From contig JBGQBN010000006.1 of the NCBI GenBank assembly GCA_041494805.1, positions 1-64,000 of the forward strand: 64,000 bases of DNA. Direction: 5' to 3'. The position numbers were made by a program, and so were the translations under genes. The notes beneath the pieces were generated by a model. The model had not been told where the DNA came from. It searched no databases and saw only the letters and a program-made list of their open reading frames with translations. This DNA is from JBGQBN01 sp041494805. GTDB lineage: Bacteria; Acidobacteriota; Terriglobia; Terriglobales; Acidobacteriaceae. Positions 26,951 through 35,608 of this stretch are shown here, piece after piece (the stretch's first letter is position 1; each line of letters begins with the position of its first letter).

Positions 26951-27976
26951 ATGAAGGACTTATACGCTGCGGTGCTCGGGAATCTGGCTACATTCCTACT
27001 GGCTACCCTTGCCCTGGCCGCCGGCCCCGGCTATCACGTGGAGAAGACATACAAATTAGGGGGAGAGGGTGGCTGGGATTATCTGACGCTCGACAGCGCG
27101 TCGCGCCGGCTATACATTTCCCGCTCCACGCACGTGATCGTGATCGATGCCGATTCCGGCAAGCCCGTGGGAGACATCCCGGATACTCCCGGCGTACATG
27201 GGGTCGCGCTGGCGACGGACCTGGGCCGGGGCTTTACCAGCAATGGCCGCGAAGGCATGGTCACGACGTTTGATCTGAAGACTTTAAAGCCGCTGGGCAA
27301 GATCAAGGTCGGAGACAACCCCGATGCGATCCTTTACGACCCTGCGACCCAACGGGTCTTCACCTTCAACGGGCGCAGCCATGATGCAACCGCAATCGAT
27401 GCCGTCAAAGGCACGGTGCTAGGCACAATCAAGCTGGACGGGAAGCCCGAGTTCGCCGTCAGCGATGGGAAAAGTGAAATCTTCGTCAATCTGGAAGACA
27501 AGAGTCAGTTGCTGGTGATCGACCCGAACAAGCTGGCAGTGAAGTCGCGTTGGCCGCTGGCCCCGTGCGAGGAACCAAGCGGCTTGGCCATGGACCGCAA
27601 GAATCGCCGCCTGTTCTCCGGCTGTGACAAGTTGATGGTGATCGTCGACGCCGACACCGGCAAAATCGTCAGCAGTCAGCCCATTTGTGACGGGGTGGAC
27701 GCCACTGCTTATGACGACGACAACCATCTGGCCTTCGCGTCTTGTCATGACGGCAAGCTGACCGTCATCCGCGAGGAATCGCCCGACAAGTTCAGCGTCG
27801 CGGAGAATGTTCCGACCCAGGAGGGGGCGCGTACCATGACGCTCGATCCCAAGACACACTTGATATTCACGGTGACGGCAAAATTCGGACCGCCTCCAGC
27901 GCCGACGCCGGAGCAACCACATCCTCGTCCAGCCATTCTGCCGGATTCATTCGTGGTACTGGTCGTGGGCAAGTAG
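26951..27976 (+). CDS. Secreted YncE-family beta-propeller protein
   Basis: 341 residues from the ATG at 26951, which has GAGG about 10 nt upstream. An in-frame ATG at 26936 would add five residues. A signal peptide ends near ALAAGPG. Repeating blades include YLTLDSASRRLYISRSTHVI, RVFTFNGRSHDATAIDA and AMDRKNRRLFSGCDKLMVI, the pattern of YVTN/YncE propellers. The C-terminus has a Pro-rich stretch before the final blade strand. Ligand unknown. Confidence 0.8.
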   Translation: MKDLYAAVLGNLATFLLATLALAAGPGYHVEKTYKLGGEGGWDYLTLDSASRRLYISRSTHVIVIDADSGKPVGDIPDTPGVHGVALATDLGRGFTSNGREGMVTTFDLKTLKPLGKIKVGDNPDAILYDPATQRVFTFNGRSHDATAIDAVKGTVLGTIKLDGKPEFAVSDGKSEIFVNLEDKSQLLVIDPNKLAVKSRWPLAPCEEPSGLAMDRKNRRLFSGCDKLMVIVDADTGKIVSSQPICDGVDATAYDDDNHLAFASCHDGKLTVIREESPDKFSVAENVPTQEGARTMTLDPKTHLIFTVTAKFGPPPAPTPEQPHPRPAILPDSFVVLVVGK

Positions 27977-27983
27977 TGGAGTG

Positions 27984-28673
27984 TCAGATCCTAATCGACG
28001 TCGCGAAGTAGCGGCACTCGTCCTTCAGCGGACAGGCTGCGCATAGCGGCTGTGAGCGCTTGCATAGTTCCTGGCCATGCTTGCGTAGCAATTGGTGGGC
28101 AGCAATCAATGCGTCGTAATCGGCCGGGAGCTGGCTCGCCAGCGCCTTCTGGACACTGCGATAGCTGGCGGAGTAACTCTTCTTCTCGTCCGCGAATCCC
28201 AGCCGCAGCAGCACCCGCAAACCGTTGGACTCGAGCGCCAAGACGGGATGGCTGCGGGTGAGCATGAGAATCTTCTCCGCCCCCGGATCGCCGATGGTTG
28301 GGAACCTGTTCAAGGCCTTCTTTGCCTCCTTCAGAGGCTGCGTGAGCACCGCCTTCAAATCATCCTTGAATATCCAATGAACGAGTTCGGCAATTTGCCG
28401 CAGGCGCTGGGCACGCAGTTCCGGGACCATTCCACCGAGCCTGGTGATTTCCAACAGTTGCTTGCCTGAAGCTTTCAGAATCTGCTGCGGACGAGTACCG
28501 ACTCTCTCTTTCAGGGCCGCAAACGCAACTGCGCGCTTGGCATCATCCGCCAGATAAGCAACGTTTTCCCAAAGAATGAGTTCGAGAGGATCGGTGATCT
28601 TCGGCGGCTTGGGCCGGCCGTAGAACTTCTCCAGTATCTTGATGATCCGGGCGAATGAAGGACCGTTTTCCAT
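27984..28673 (-). CDS. Endonuclease III-like HhH-GPD protein with a [4Fe-4S] cluster and altered catalytic residues
   Basis: 229 residues. The C-terminus has Cys204-X6-Cys211-X2-Cys214-X5-Cys220, the exact FCL spacing of Nth/MutY enzymes. The helix-hairpin-helix reads FPTIGDPGAEKI (124-135), where Nth has LPGVGRKTAN, so the catalytic lysine is missing. The catalytic Asp position (VDTHI in Nth) reads LESNG (147-151). It may be a glycosylase with different chemistry or a DNA-binding relative. It converges on the propeller gene and is divergent from the FNR gene. Confidence 0.8.
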   Translation of the reverse strand: MENGPSFARIIKILEKFYGRPKPPKITDPLELILWENVAYLADDAKRAVAFAALKERVGTRPQQILKASGKQLLEITRLGGMVPELRAQRLRQIAELVHWIFKDDLKAVLTQPLKEAKKALNRFPTIGDPGAEKILMLTRSHPVLALESNGLRVLLRLGFADEKKSYSASYRSVQKALASQLPADYDALIAAHQLLRKHGQELCKRSQPLCAACPLKDECRYFATSIRI

Positions 28674-28793
28674 GATGGTCGTATGATGGATTGTCGTAGG
28701 AAGTCTAGCAGCCAGCCGTCAACCGGCGACTTGCATCCAACTTCGGTAGAATAGCTAAATCCGCAGGGCCACCGAGTCTTAGGATCAGCTGTC

Positions 28794-29579
28794 ATGTCTG
28801 TTGCCCCGCTTGACGACAAGTTCTACCGCGCCAGGATCACCAAACGTGCGGATTTCACCCCCGACCTGTGGATGATCCGTCTCCATCCGGCGGGCGAGTT
28901 CAAGTTCACGCCCGGACAGTACGCAACCTTGGGGCTGCAGGGCCCGGAAAAGCGTTCGGAGCGACCCTACTCCATCGTGTCTTCACCACACGAAGACGAA
29001 ATCGAGTTCTTCTTTGAGCGCGTCCCCGGCGGCGAGTTGACCCCACAGCTTCACGCCTTCCAGGTGGGCGACGAGATCTTGATGCGGAAAGTCCCGAAAG
29101 GACGTTTCACCCTCGACACCAGGAGCGGACGCACCAACCACCTGCTGGTCTCGACGGTCACGGGAGTCGCGCCCTTCGTGAGCTACGTCCGCTCTCTCTA
29201 TAAAGACTGGAAGGAAGGCAGGTTTGCGGGAGACCAAGAGTTGTTCCTGCTGAATGGCGCCAGCCGCTCGTGGGAGTTTGGGTATCTTGATGAGCTGCAG
29301 AAATGTGCCCAGGAAGTGCCGTGGCTTAAATACGTCCCCACGGTCAGCCGTCCCTGGGAAGACGAAAAATGGTCTGGAGAGGTCGGCCGTGCCGATGACC
29401 TCTTGCGCAAGTACGCCGATACCTGGGGACTGACTGGGTCCAACACCATGGGGTACCTGTGTGGCCATCCGGAGATGATCGAACACAGTAAAGGAATCTT
29501 GAGGCGGATCGGATTTGCGAAAGAGACGCTCAAGGAAGAGATTTTCTGGATCCCGAGGAAAGAGGCGGCGGGGGCGTAG
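28794..29579 (+). CDS. fpr: Ferredoxin/flavodoxin-NADP+ reductase
   Basis: 261 residues, the length of bacterial Fpr-type enzymes. The FAD-binding RPYSIVSS motif is at 64-71, and the pyrophosphate/NADPH region contains LLVSTVTGVAPFVSYVRSL. NADP-side motifs FLLNGASRSWEFGY and MGYLCGHPEMIEHSKGIL follow. The C-terminus EEIFWIPRKEAAGA extends past the aromatic residue, as in bacterial subclass II enzymes. It moves electrons between NADPH and ferredoxin or flavodoxin in the cytoplasm. Confidence 0.92.
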   Translation: MSVAPLDDKFYRARITKRADFTPDLWMIRLHPAGEFKFTPGQYATLGLQGPEKRSERPYSIVSSPHEDEIEFFFERVPGGELTPQLHAFQVGDEILMRKVPKGRFTLDTRSGRTNHLLVSTVTGVAPFVSYVRSLYKDWKEGRFAGDQELFLLNGASRSWEFGYLDELQKCAQEVPWLKYVPTVSRPWEDEKWSGEVGRADDLLRKYADTWGLTGSNTMGYLCGHPEMIEHSKGILRRIGFAKETLKEEIFWIPRKEAAGA

Positions 29580-29616
29580 ATACGCTCGGAGCAGCAATAC
29601 CTTCAAACGCCACGCT

Positions 29617-29937
29617 CTAGCTTTCGGCTGGTGCGAAAAACACCAGCACTACCAATTCTTCGGCGATATCGTGGAAGCGGTGCTCCACGCCAGCCGCCAC
29701 GAAAATCACAGTGCCTTCGCCCACCGCCTGATCTTCGGCATCCACCCGCATGCGGGCCCGTCCGCGGACCACGTAGTACATTTCATCCTCCTTGTGCGGC
29801 TTTTGCGGATCGGAGCCTCCCGCGGGCAAGACATAAACACCGGCGCTCATGGCCGCGACCCGCAGAAACTCCAGGTACAGCTTCCCGCTTTGTTCGCGCT
29901 GCCGTAGTAGTTCTGAAGTCTGAAGAAAGTTACTCAC
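29617..29937 (-). CDS. Small cupin-domain protein
   Basis: 106 residues with a GTG start that overlaps the TetR stop by 4 nt (GTGA). Cupin motif 1 is KPHKEDEMYYVVRGRARMRV and motif 2 is AAGVEHRFHDI, which gives the usual His/Glu metal ligands (HxxxxE...H). A single beta-barrel of this size often binds a metal and a small ligand. Coupling to TetR suggests a joint role, for example ligand turnover or sensing. Confidence 0.85.
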   Translation of the reverse strand: MSNFLQTSELLRQREQSGKLYLEFLRVAAMSAGVYVLPAGGSDPQKPHKEDEMYYVVRGRARMRVDAEDQAVGEGTVIFVAAGVEHRFHDIAEELVVLVFFAPAES

Positions 29938-30530
29938 TGGAAAGCCCCCGCAAAGAAAATCTCGGTAAACTGGCGCGCCAGGTCCTCGCCCCGCAGAGTC
30001 CCTTCCGGCTTATACCACTGGTAGATCCAGTTGATCATGCCCAGCAGGGCAAACACCGCTGCTCGCGGACTGACTGCTCCTTTGGACTGCCGCGCACGCT
30101 GCACCTCGGCAATCAGGTTCTCCATGAAGTGCACATAGTCTTTCTTGCGCGCGTTAATGCGCCGCCGCATGGAAGGTGGCAGCGGATGGTTCTCGTGCAG
30201 CATCACCGTGATCTCGCGGTCGCGCACGCTCAGCACGACCTCGATATGCCGGCGAATCAGCATGCGCAGGCGCTCTTCCGGATCAGTGATGCCACGCACC
30301 GCGTTGATCACCCGTTCCTGGGTGATGTCCATAGCGTGGTCCATCAGGTTGAAGAGTATCTCGTCTTTGCCCTGGAAATGGTGATACAAGCCTCCCTTGC
30401 TCAGCTTGAGCGCGGCGGCCACGTCGTTCATGGAAGTCGCGTCGTAGCCCCGTTGCTGAAAAAGGCGGGCGGCGGTGCGCAAGATCTCTTGGCGGGAGTC
30501 GGTAACGGCCTCGCGAGTCATTTCCGACAT
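29934..30530 (-). CDS. TetR-family transcriptional regulator
   Basis: 198 residues. The N-terminal HTH is typical (RQEILRTAARLFQQRGYDAT, MNDVAAALKLSKGGLYHHFQ). The C-terminal ligand domain is helical, with ENHPLPPSMRRRINARKKDY resembling the acyl-CoA-responsive branch. It probably represses its own operon with the cupin gene. A perfect TetR-like palindrome (ACCGACCGGTCGGT) occurs 1.7 kb away in the ilv promoter; whether this protein binds it is unknown. Confidence 0.9.
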   Translation of the reverse strand: MSEMTREAVTDSRQEILRTAARLFQQRGYDATSMNDVAAALKLSKGGLYHHFQGKDEILFNLMDHAMDITQERVINAVRGITDPEERLRMLIRRHIEVVLSVRDREITVMLHENHPLPPSMRRRINARKKDYVHFMENLIAEVQRARQSKGAVSPRAAVFALLGMINWIYQWYKPEGTLRGEDLARQFTEIFFAGAFQ

Positions 30531-30603
30531 GGTAACCAGTCGCGGGGCTGAATGCCAGGGTCGTCAAGTTCCCATCCGCCGGTCGTCCAAATACCAATAA
30601 AGC

Positions 30604-30638
30604 GGCCACGGATTAGCGCGGATTCTCGGGGATTAGGA
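30604..30638. repeat. CACGGATT repeat, short copy
   Basis: GGCCACGGATTAGCGCGGATTCTCGGGGATTAG, matching the words of the elements at 7598 and 8464. It lies between the divergent TetR and secreted-protein genes. Confidence 0.6.
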
Positions 30639-30744
30639 CTAAGCGAGAACCTTCCAGCCATTTCTTCTGTTGCACTCACGTAACTTGATCGCCTCCCCGC
30701 ATTGCATATTCTTTTCCCTAACGCATCTAGTTAGGAGTTCACTT

Positions 30745-32124
30745 ATGCGCAGAACATACCTCCTGCCTATCGCCTTGCTCTCGTTGGCCGCGACTTCATT
30801 GTTTGGTCAGGAATCTCTTCCCCTCGGCGACATCGCGCGGCAGGCTCGTGCCACCAGGACCGCGGAGACCAGCCAGGATGAAGCTCAAAAGTACCTAACG
30901 GACGTCAGGGAGCTGCTGGAGAAGGAGAAGTTCGACCAAATCGATCGACAGGCAGCTTCGGAACGCTCCAGCAAAGCGCGGTTCTCCGGAGGCGGGTGGA
31001 AGCTGCCCACTCTCTACGTGGCCCTGTCTGGGCCTGCCAGCGATTCTGATGCCACAGATATTGAATGGACCACTCGCATCGAAACCCTAAAACGATGGAT
31101 CTCTCAGAGACCGGATTCCATCACTCCGCGCGTCGCCCTCGCAGACGCCTACCTGGGTTACGCCTGGAAGGCCAGGGGAAGCGGCTATGCTGACAAAGTT
31201 ACAGATGAGGGAATGAAGCTCTTCGACGAACGCGCCGAACTCGCCAAAACCACCTTGGACGATGCGGCAGCACTCAAAGAGAAGTGCCCTCAGTGGTACA
31301 ACGTCATGCAGATCGTTGCCCTTGCTCAGGGGTGGAGTAAGGCACAAGCGGCCCGGCTTTTCGAGCATGCAATCGCGTTTGAACCTACTTTTCACTACTA
31401 CTATCAAGCGTATGCCAAATACCTGCTGCCCAAGTGGTACGGCGAGGAAGGTGACTCGGAGCAGTTTGCCGATGCAATCTCATCTCGCATCGGCGGCAAA
31501 CAGGGCAGCATCATCTATTTCGAGATCGCGGCTGGCGTCGGCTGCCACTGTAGCAATGAAACCCTGCTGCAACATATGTCGTGGACGAAGATGCAACAGG
31601 GTTATGCCGCCCTCGAGGAACTCTATGGAACTTCCCCCCTCAGGCTGAACCAGTTCGCCTACATGGCAGTCAAAATGAGGGATGCTGGCGTCGCCCAGCC
31701 AGTGTTCGCTCGCATCGGAGAAAACTGGGACAAGGAGACGTGGCGAACAGAGAAATATTTCGACGACTGCAAAGCCTGGATTGCCCGCATGGCGGCGGTT
31801 TCCAACCAGATTAGGATGGCGTCTTCGGCTGTAGAAACGAATCTGCAAACCAAAGAAGGACGTCAGTACGACGGCCAAATCGCCAAAGAATTCGGCGATA
31901 AATTCGCCGCCGCCATGCAGCAGTGCGTGGAAACCGCAGGCAACGATCTCGGCAGTTTCGACTTTCTCGTGCAACTGAGAAGTGAAGGAGCTGTCCAGCA
32001 GGTCTTTGCCTCCCGACCGACACCCGTCAGCCAGTGTCTGTTTCCCAAGCTCCTTAGCTCGACCTTTGCCCCACCGCCCAAGCCGCTTTATTGGGTGAAA
32101 ATCGGCATGAACATCAGACCGTAG
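30745..32124 (+). CDS. Secreted protein of unknown function (DUF4034-like)
   Basis: 459 residues from the ATG at 30745, which has AGGAG at the right distance. The frame is open to 30670 but without a ribosome site. A signal peptide is visible (TYLLPIALLSLAATSLFGQ). The middle part (RIETLKRWISQRPDSITPRV, LADAYLGYAWKARGSGYAD, FEHAIAFEPTFHYYYQAYAK) is helical and TPR-like and reminds me of the DUF4034 family; this assignment is tentative. Probably periplasmic. Confidence 0.65.
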   Translation: MRRTYLLPIALLSLAATSLFGQESLPLGDIARQARATRTAETSQDEAQKYLTDVRELLEKEKFDQIDRQAASERSSKARFSGGGWKLPTLYVALSGPASDSDATDIEWTTRIETLKRWISQRPDSITPRVALADAYLGYAWKARGSGYADKVTDEGMKLFDERAELAKTTLDDAAALKEKCPQWYNVMQIVALAQGWSKAQAARLFEHAIAFEPTFHYYYQAYAKYLLPKWYGEEGDSEQFADAISSRIGGKQGSIIYFEIAAGVGCHCSNETLLQHMSWTKMQQGYAALEELYGTSPLRLNQFAYMAVKMRDAGVAQPVFARIGENWDKETWRTEKYFDDCKAWIARMAAVSNQIRMASSAVETNLQTKEGRQYDGQIAKEFGDKFAAAMQQCVETAGNDLGSFDFLVQLRSEGAVQQVFASRPTPVSQCLFPKLLSSTFAPPPKPLYWVKIGMNIRP

Positions 32125-32150
32125 GTTGATTTGGGCTTTGCTCGAACTGG

Positions 32151-32179
32151 GCGTCCATCCGACGGGCGCTTTTCCTTTT
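32151..32179 (+). terminator. Possible terminator after the secreted-protein gene
   Basis: GCGTC (32151-32155) can pair with GACG (32161-32164) and the adjoining GGCGC, with a bulge, and is followed by TTTTCCTTTT (32170-32179). It sits 27 nt after the stop and before the ilv promoter. Confidence 0.45.
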
Positions 32180-32225
32180 ATGCTCTCACGAGGCGTCCAT
32201 GGCGTGGGGTATCCCAACTTTCCAC

Positions 32226-32254
32226 TTGACACGGTTTCGCCGCCCGGCTAGCAT
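32226..32254 (+). promoter_or_regulatory. Promoter of the ilv operon
   Basis: TTGACA (32226-32231), a 17-nt spacer and TAGCAT (32249-32254). The predicted start is near 32261, about 115 nt before ilvC. Confidence 0.6.
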
Positions 32255-32265
32255 TCACTCAGCAG

Positions 32266-32279
32266 ACCGACCGGTCGGT
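32266..32279. promoter_or_regulatory. TetR-type operator palindrome in the ilv promoter
   Basis: ACCGACCGGTCGGT is a perfect 14-bp inverted repeat starting about 5 nt after the predicted transcription start. Its size and sequence are typical of TetR-family operators. No second copy was seen in the window. Confidence 0.6.
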
Positions 32280-32329
32280 ATGTAAAATGCCGGCCGCCGG
32301 TCAAAATCCTTTACGCGAGATAACCCACA

Positions 32330-32359
32330 GTGAACAGGGAACTTAGGTTCCCTGTTCAC
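32330..32359 (+). promoter_or_regulatory. Perfect hairpin in the ilvC leader
   Basis: GTGAACAGGGAAC (32330-32342), loop TTAG, GTTCCCTGTTCAC (32347-32359): a perfect 13-bp stem. It ends 7 nt before the ilvC Shine-Dalgarno AGGAG (32366-32370) and has only ATTTT after it. It could be a weak attenuator, an mRNA-stabilising structure or a protein-binding site. No leader peptide rich in Ile, Leu or Val codons is visible. Confidence 0.6.
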
Positions 32360-32376
32360 CATTTTAGGAGACCGCC

Positions 32377-33423
32377 GTGGCCACTGTTTTCTACGAGCAT
32401 GATGCCAATCCCGCCGCCCTCAAAGGCAAAACCATCGCCATCCTGGGTTACGGCAGCCAGGGGCACGCCCAGGCCCAGAACCTCCGCGACAGCGGCTACC
32501 AAGTAATTGTTGGGCTCGATCCTGAACGCCCCAGCGCCCAACAGGCCAAGTCGGATGGGATGACCGTCGTGGCCCCGGCCGAGGCCGCCCGGCGCGCCGA
32601 CTGGATCCAGATTCTCACGCCGGACGAAACTCAAGCTGACTTCTACGAAGCCGCGATCAAGCCGGCCCTCGGTCCGGGCAAGATTCTCGGCGTCTCGCAT
32701 GGCTTCAGCATTCATTTCAAGACCATCGTCCCGCCCCAAGACGTGGACGTAGTCATGATCGCGCCCAAGAGTCCCGGCCACCTGCTGCGACGCGTTTATA
32801 CGGAGGGCCGCGGAGTTCCGTCGCTGCTGGCGATTCATCAGGACGCGAGTGGCCGTGCCCACGAATTCGCGTTGTGCTATGCCCATGGAATCGGCTCCAC
32901 CCGCGCGGGGGTTCTGCAAACCACTTTCAAGGAAGAAACCGAAAGCGACTTGTTCGGCGAGCAAGCGGTGCTCTGCGGCGGATTGACTTCGCTCATGAAG
33001 AAGGGATTCGAGACTCTGGTCGAGGCCGGCTACGCGCCGGAGATTGCCTACTTCGAGTGTATCCACGAAGTGAAACTCATCGTGGACTTGATCTACGAAG
33101 GCGGGCTCAGCCGCATGCGTTATTCGATCTCCAATACCGCCGAGTATGGCGACCTTACCCGTGGTGAAAAGGTGGTCCCGGACGAGACCCGCGCCGCCAT
33201 GAAGAAAATCCTGGCTGACATCCAGAGCGGCGCCTTCGCGCAGGAGTGGATTGCAGAGAACCGGAATGGCGGCAAGAAGTTCGCCGCCCTGCGCGAGAAG
33301 GAAAAGCAACACCCGGTCGAAGTCGTGGGCGCCAAATTGCGCGCCATGATGTCGTGGCTGCCCCGGGAAGCGAAAAAGACCCGATCCGCGGAAAAGCCCA
33401 AGCCGCAGGTCGTGAATGCTTAG
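32377..33423 (+). CDS. ilvC: Ketol-acid reductoisomerase
   Basis: 348 residues with a GTG start and AGGAG 6 nt upstream. It converts acetolactate or aceto-hydroxybutyrate to dihydroxy acids. The Rossmann motif is GYGSQGHAQAQNLRDSG (24-40). The cofactor loop after strand 2 reads GLDPERPSAQQ, with an acidic residue where many NADPH enzymes have Arg or Tyr and with one of the usual phosphate-binding serines lost. The C-terminal knotted domain has ETESDLFGEQAVLCGG (metal-binding Asp/Glu) and YSISNTAEYG. It is the short class I form, and the stop overlaps ilvB by 8 nt. Confidence 0.96.
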   Translation: MATVFYEHDANPAALKGKTIAILGYGSQGHAQAQNLRDSGYQVIVGLDPERPSAQQAKSDGMTVVAPAEAARRADWIQILTPDETQADFYEAAIKPALGPGKILGVSHGFSIHFKTIVPPQDVDVVMIAPKSPGHLLRRVYTEGRGVPSLLAIHQDASGRAHEFALCYAHGIGSTRAGVLQTTFKEETESDLFGEQAVLCGGLTSLMKKGFETLVEAGYAPEIAYFECIHEVKLIVDLIYEGGLSRMRYSISNTAEYGDLTRGEKVVPDETRAAMKKILADIQSGAFAQEWIAENRNGGKKFAALREKEKQHPVEVVGAKLRAMMSWLPREAKKTRSAEKPKPQVVNA

Positions 33424-35125
33424 AGGGGCCGATATCGTTCTGCGTTGTCTGCGGGCCGAAGGTGTGGACTTGGTGTTCGGGTATCCCGGCGGTGCCATCA
33501 TGCCGTTGTATGACGCGCTCGAGGGCAGCGGGGTCCGGCACATTCTTACCCGGCACGAGCAGGGAGCCGTGTTTGCCGCTGAAGGATACGCTCGCACCAC
33601 GGGCAAAGTCGGAGTGGCCATTGCCACCAGTGGACCGGGCGCGACCAACCTGGTGACCGGTATCGCCGACGCCAAGATGGATTCAGTTCCTCTGGTCTGC
33701 ATCACGGGGCAGGTGCGCAGCGCCCTCATTGGCAGCGACGCATTCCAGGAAACCGACGTTCTCGGCCTGACGCTTTCGCTGACCAAGTGGAGCCGGTTGG
33801 TCCGGACGATCGACGAGATTCCCGCCGTGATCGTGGAAGCGTTCCATTGGGCGCGCAGCGGCCGACCAGGGCCGGTGGTTCTGGACCTGCCGGTAGATCT
33901 GCTGAAAGCCACTGCGGAATTTCACGGACCCGTCAAGTTTTCTCCGCATCCATTTTCTCCGCATCCCAAGCCCACCGATGTTCACGCAGAATCGACTTTC
34001 GGTGAGACTCTGATCGCGTTGCTGGAGCAGGCCAGGAAACCGGTGGCACTGGTCGGCGCAGGCGCCAAGCTGTCCGGTGCGGTTTCTGATTTGCGCCGCT
34101 TGCTCGACCACCTTCAGGTTCCCACATTCGCAACTGTGCATGGGCTGGGCACGGTTCCGCCCGAGGCGCTGTACTACCTCGGCATGGTCGGGATGCACGG
34201 CACTCGGGCCGCCAACATGGCGTTGCACGAGACCGACCTGCTGCTGGTGTTTGGCGCGCGGCTGGACGATCGCGTCACGGGCGATCCTTCGCGTTTTGCG
34301 CCGCATGCCCGCATCGTGCACTTTGAGATTGATCCCGCACAACTGGACCGCGTGCGTCCGTGCGAGCTGCCGGTGATCGGCGATCTGGCCGAAACCATTC
34401 CGTCGTTTCATAACGAACTGCGGCATGCTTCGCTGCCGGACTGGAGCCAGTGGCGGGCCTTGGCCTGCGGACCGGAGCGGGCCGAGCTTGATCCCAGAGG
34501 ACTGGCGCAGCCTACCATCCGTTTTCTGGACGAGCTCTTTAGTCGCCTGCCTAAGGACAGCGTGATCGTCGCCGACGTGGGCCAGCACCAGATGTGGGCG
34601 GCGCAGCGTTACCGCTCGTCTTCCCCACGGGGATTCATTACCTCGGGCGGGTTGGGCGCAATGGGTTTCGCCTTGCCTGCGGCCATTGGTGTCCAGCTGG
34701 CGAAACCGGAAACCACTGTGCTGTGCGTTTCGGGAGACGGCGGATTCCAGATGAACATTCAGGAGTTGGCCACCGTGCGGCGGCTCGCTCTGCCCATCAA
34801 GATGGTCATCGTGGACAACAAGTATCTCGGCATGGTGCGGCAGTGGCAGCAACTTTTTTACGCGCGCAACTACGCCGAAACCGACCTGAGCGACAACCCG
34901 GATTTCGTTGAGATCGCCAAGGCCTACAAGATTCACGGCCGGCGTCTGGGGGAAGAAGCCATGGCCGAGTTCCCCCTGTCGGGCGAAACGGCCGATGTGT
35001 TGGAGCAGTTCCTGCAGTCCTCCGAACCGGAGCTGCTGGTCTTCGATTGTCATCCGGAAGCCAATGTCTTCCCCATGGTGCCCTCAGGCGCCGCGCTGTC
35101 AGAGATGATGCTGGAAGAAGAGTAG
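33416..35125 (+). CDS. ilvB: Acetolactate synthase large subunit
   Basis: 569 residues. It overlaps the end of ilvC by 8 nt. The ThDP-activating glutamate is Glu48 in LTRHEQGAVFAAEGYAR. The central FAD/ROK-like domain follows, with LVFGARLDDRVTG. The C-terminal ThDP motif is VSGDGGFQMNIQELATV and then DNKYLGMVRQWQQLF. It joins two pyruvates, or pyruvate and 2-oxobutyrate, as the first common step of branched-chain synthesis. The regulatory subunit is probably the ACT gene downstream. Confidence 0.96.
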   Translation: MLRGADIVLRCLRAEGVDLVFGYPGGAIMPLYDALEGSGVRHILTRHEQGAVFAAEGYARTTGKVGVAIATSGPGATNLVTGIADAKMDSVPLVCITGQVRSALIGSDAFQETDVLGLTLSLTKWSRLVRTIDEIPAVIVEAFHWARSGRPGPVVLDLPVDLLKATAEFHGPVKFSPHPFSPHPKPTDVHAESTFGETLIALLEQARKPVALVGAGAKLSGAVSDLRRLLDHLQVPTFATVHGLGTVPPEALYYLGMVGMHGTRAANMALHETDLLLVFGARLDDRVTGDPSRFAPHARIVHFEIDPAQLDRVRPCELPVIGDLAETIPSFHNELRHASLPDWSQWRALACGPERAELDPRGLAQPTIRFLDELFSRLPKDSVIVADVGQHQMWAAQRYRSSSPRGFITSGGLGAMGFALPAAIGVQLAKPETTVLCVSGDGGFQMNIQELATVRRLALPIKMVIVDNKYLGMVRQWQQLFYARNYAETDLSDNPDFVEIAKAYKIHGRRLGEEAMAEFPLSGETADVLEQFLQSSEPELLVFDCHPEANVFPMVPSGAALSEMMLEEE

Positions 35126-35229
35126 AAACACGTAGAGACAGCCGCCCCTTCGACTTCGCTCAGGGCAGGCTCTCGGCTGTCCAGCCGGGCAAGGCCCGGC
35201 TCGGGCTTCAGCCCCAGGGAGAATGAATT

Positions 35230-35556
35230 ATGCACGCATTTGACATTCGCTATCGCAACACGCAAGGCACGCTGATGCGCATCCTGAACGCTGCTTCGCG
35301 GCGCGCCATCGACATGCCCTACGTCCAGGCTGAACCCGCCGACCCCACGCACCGAGTAACGCTGCTTCTGGACGTGAACCCGAAACAGATTGGCCAGCTC
35401 TGCCGCGACTGGCATGCCATCGTGGATGTGGTAGACGTACGAGCCGGTGCACCCGCTCCGGAACTACTGGGCATTGCCGGCGATTGGACGGCAGCCCCGC
35501 ACGCGCCGGCCTCGGCGACCAGCAGTGGTCACTCTGCCCGGGCGGCGATGGCGTAG
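35230..35556 (+). CDS. ACT-domain protein, probable acetolactate synthase small subunit
   Basis: 108 residues. AGGGAGA precedes the ATG. Residues 1-75 fit an ACT domain (FDIRYRNTQGTLMRILNAAS, ADPTHRVTLLLDVNPKQIG), shorter than IlvH and closer in size to IlvM. The Ala/Pro-rich tail (about 80-108) is not conserved-looking. Its place between ilvB and ilvD supports a regulatory subunit that binds valine or a related ligand. Confidence 0.75.
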   Translation: MHAFDIRYRNTQGTLMRILNAASRRAIDMPYVQAEPADPTHRVTLLLDVNPKQIGQLCRDWHAIVDVVDVRAGAPAPELLGIAGDWTAAPHAPASATSSGHSARAAMA

Positions 35557-35564
35557 ACTTACAC

Positions 35565-35587
35565 GAGACGTAGCGGAGCTACGTCTC
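35565..35587. repeat. GTAGAGACG palindromic repeat, copy 4 (left half)
   Basis: GAGACGTAGCGGAGCTACGTCTC is a near-perfect palindrome followed by TAC. With the second half at 35609-35634 it repeats the architecture of copies 1-3. Confidence 0.85.
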
Positions 35588-35608
35588 TACGGAAAAACAC
35601 AAGAAACT

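Noticed and set aside
32356..33912. 518-codon open frame opposite ilvC and the start of ilvB
   Set aside because: It spans two well-supported genes on the other strand and has no recognisable motif.
33683..35053. 456-codon open frame opposite ilvB
   Set aside because: Antisense shadow; ilvB is complete and canonical on the plus strand.
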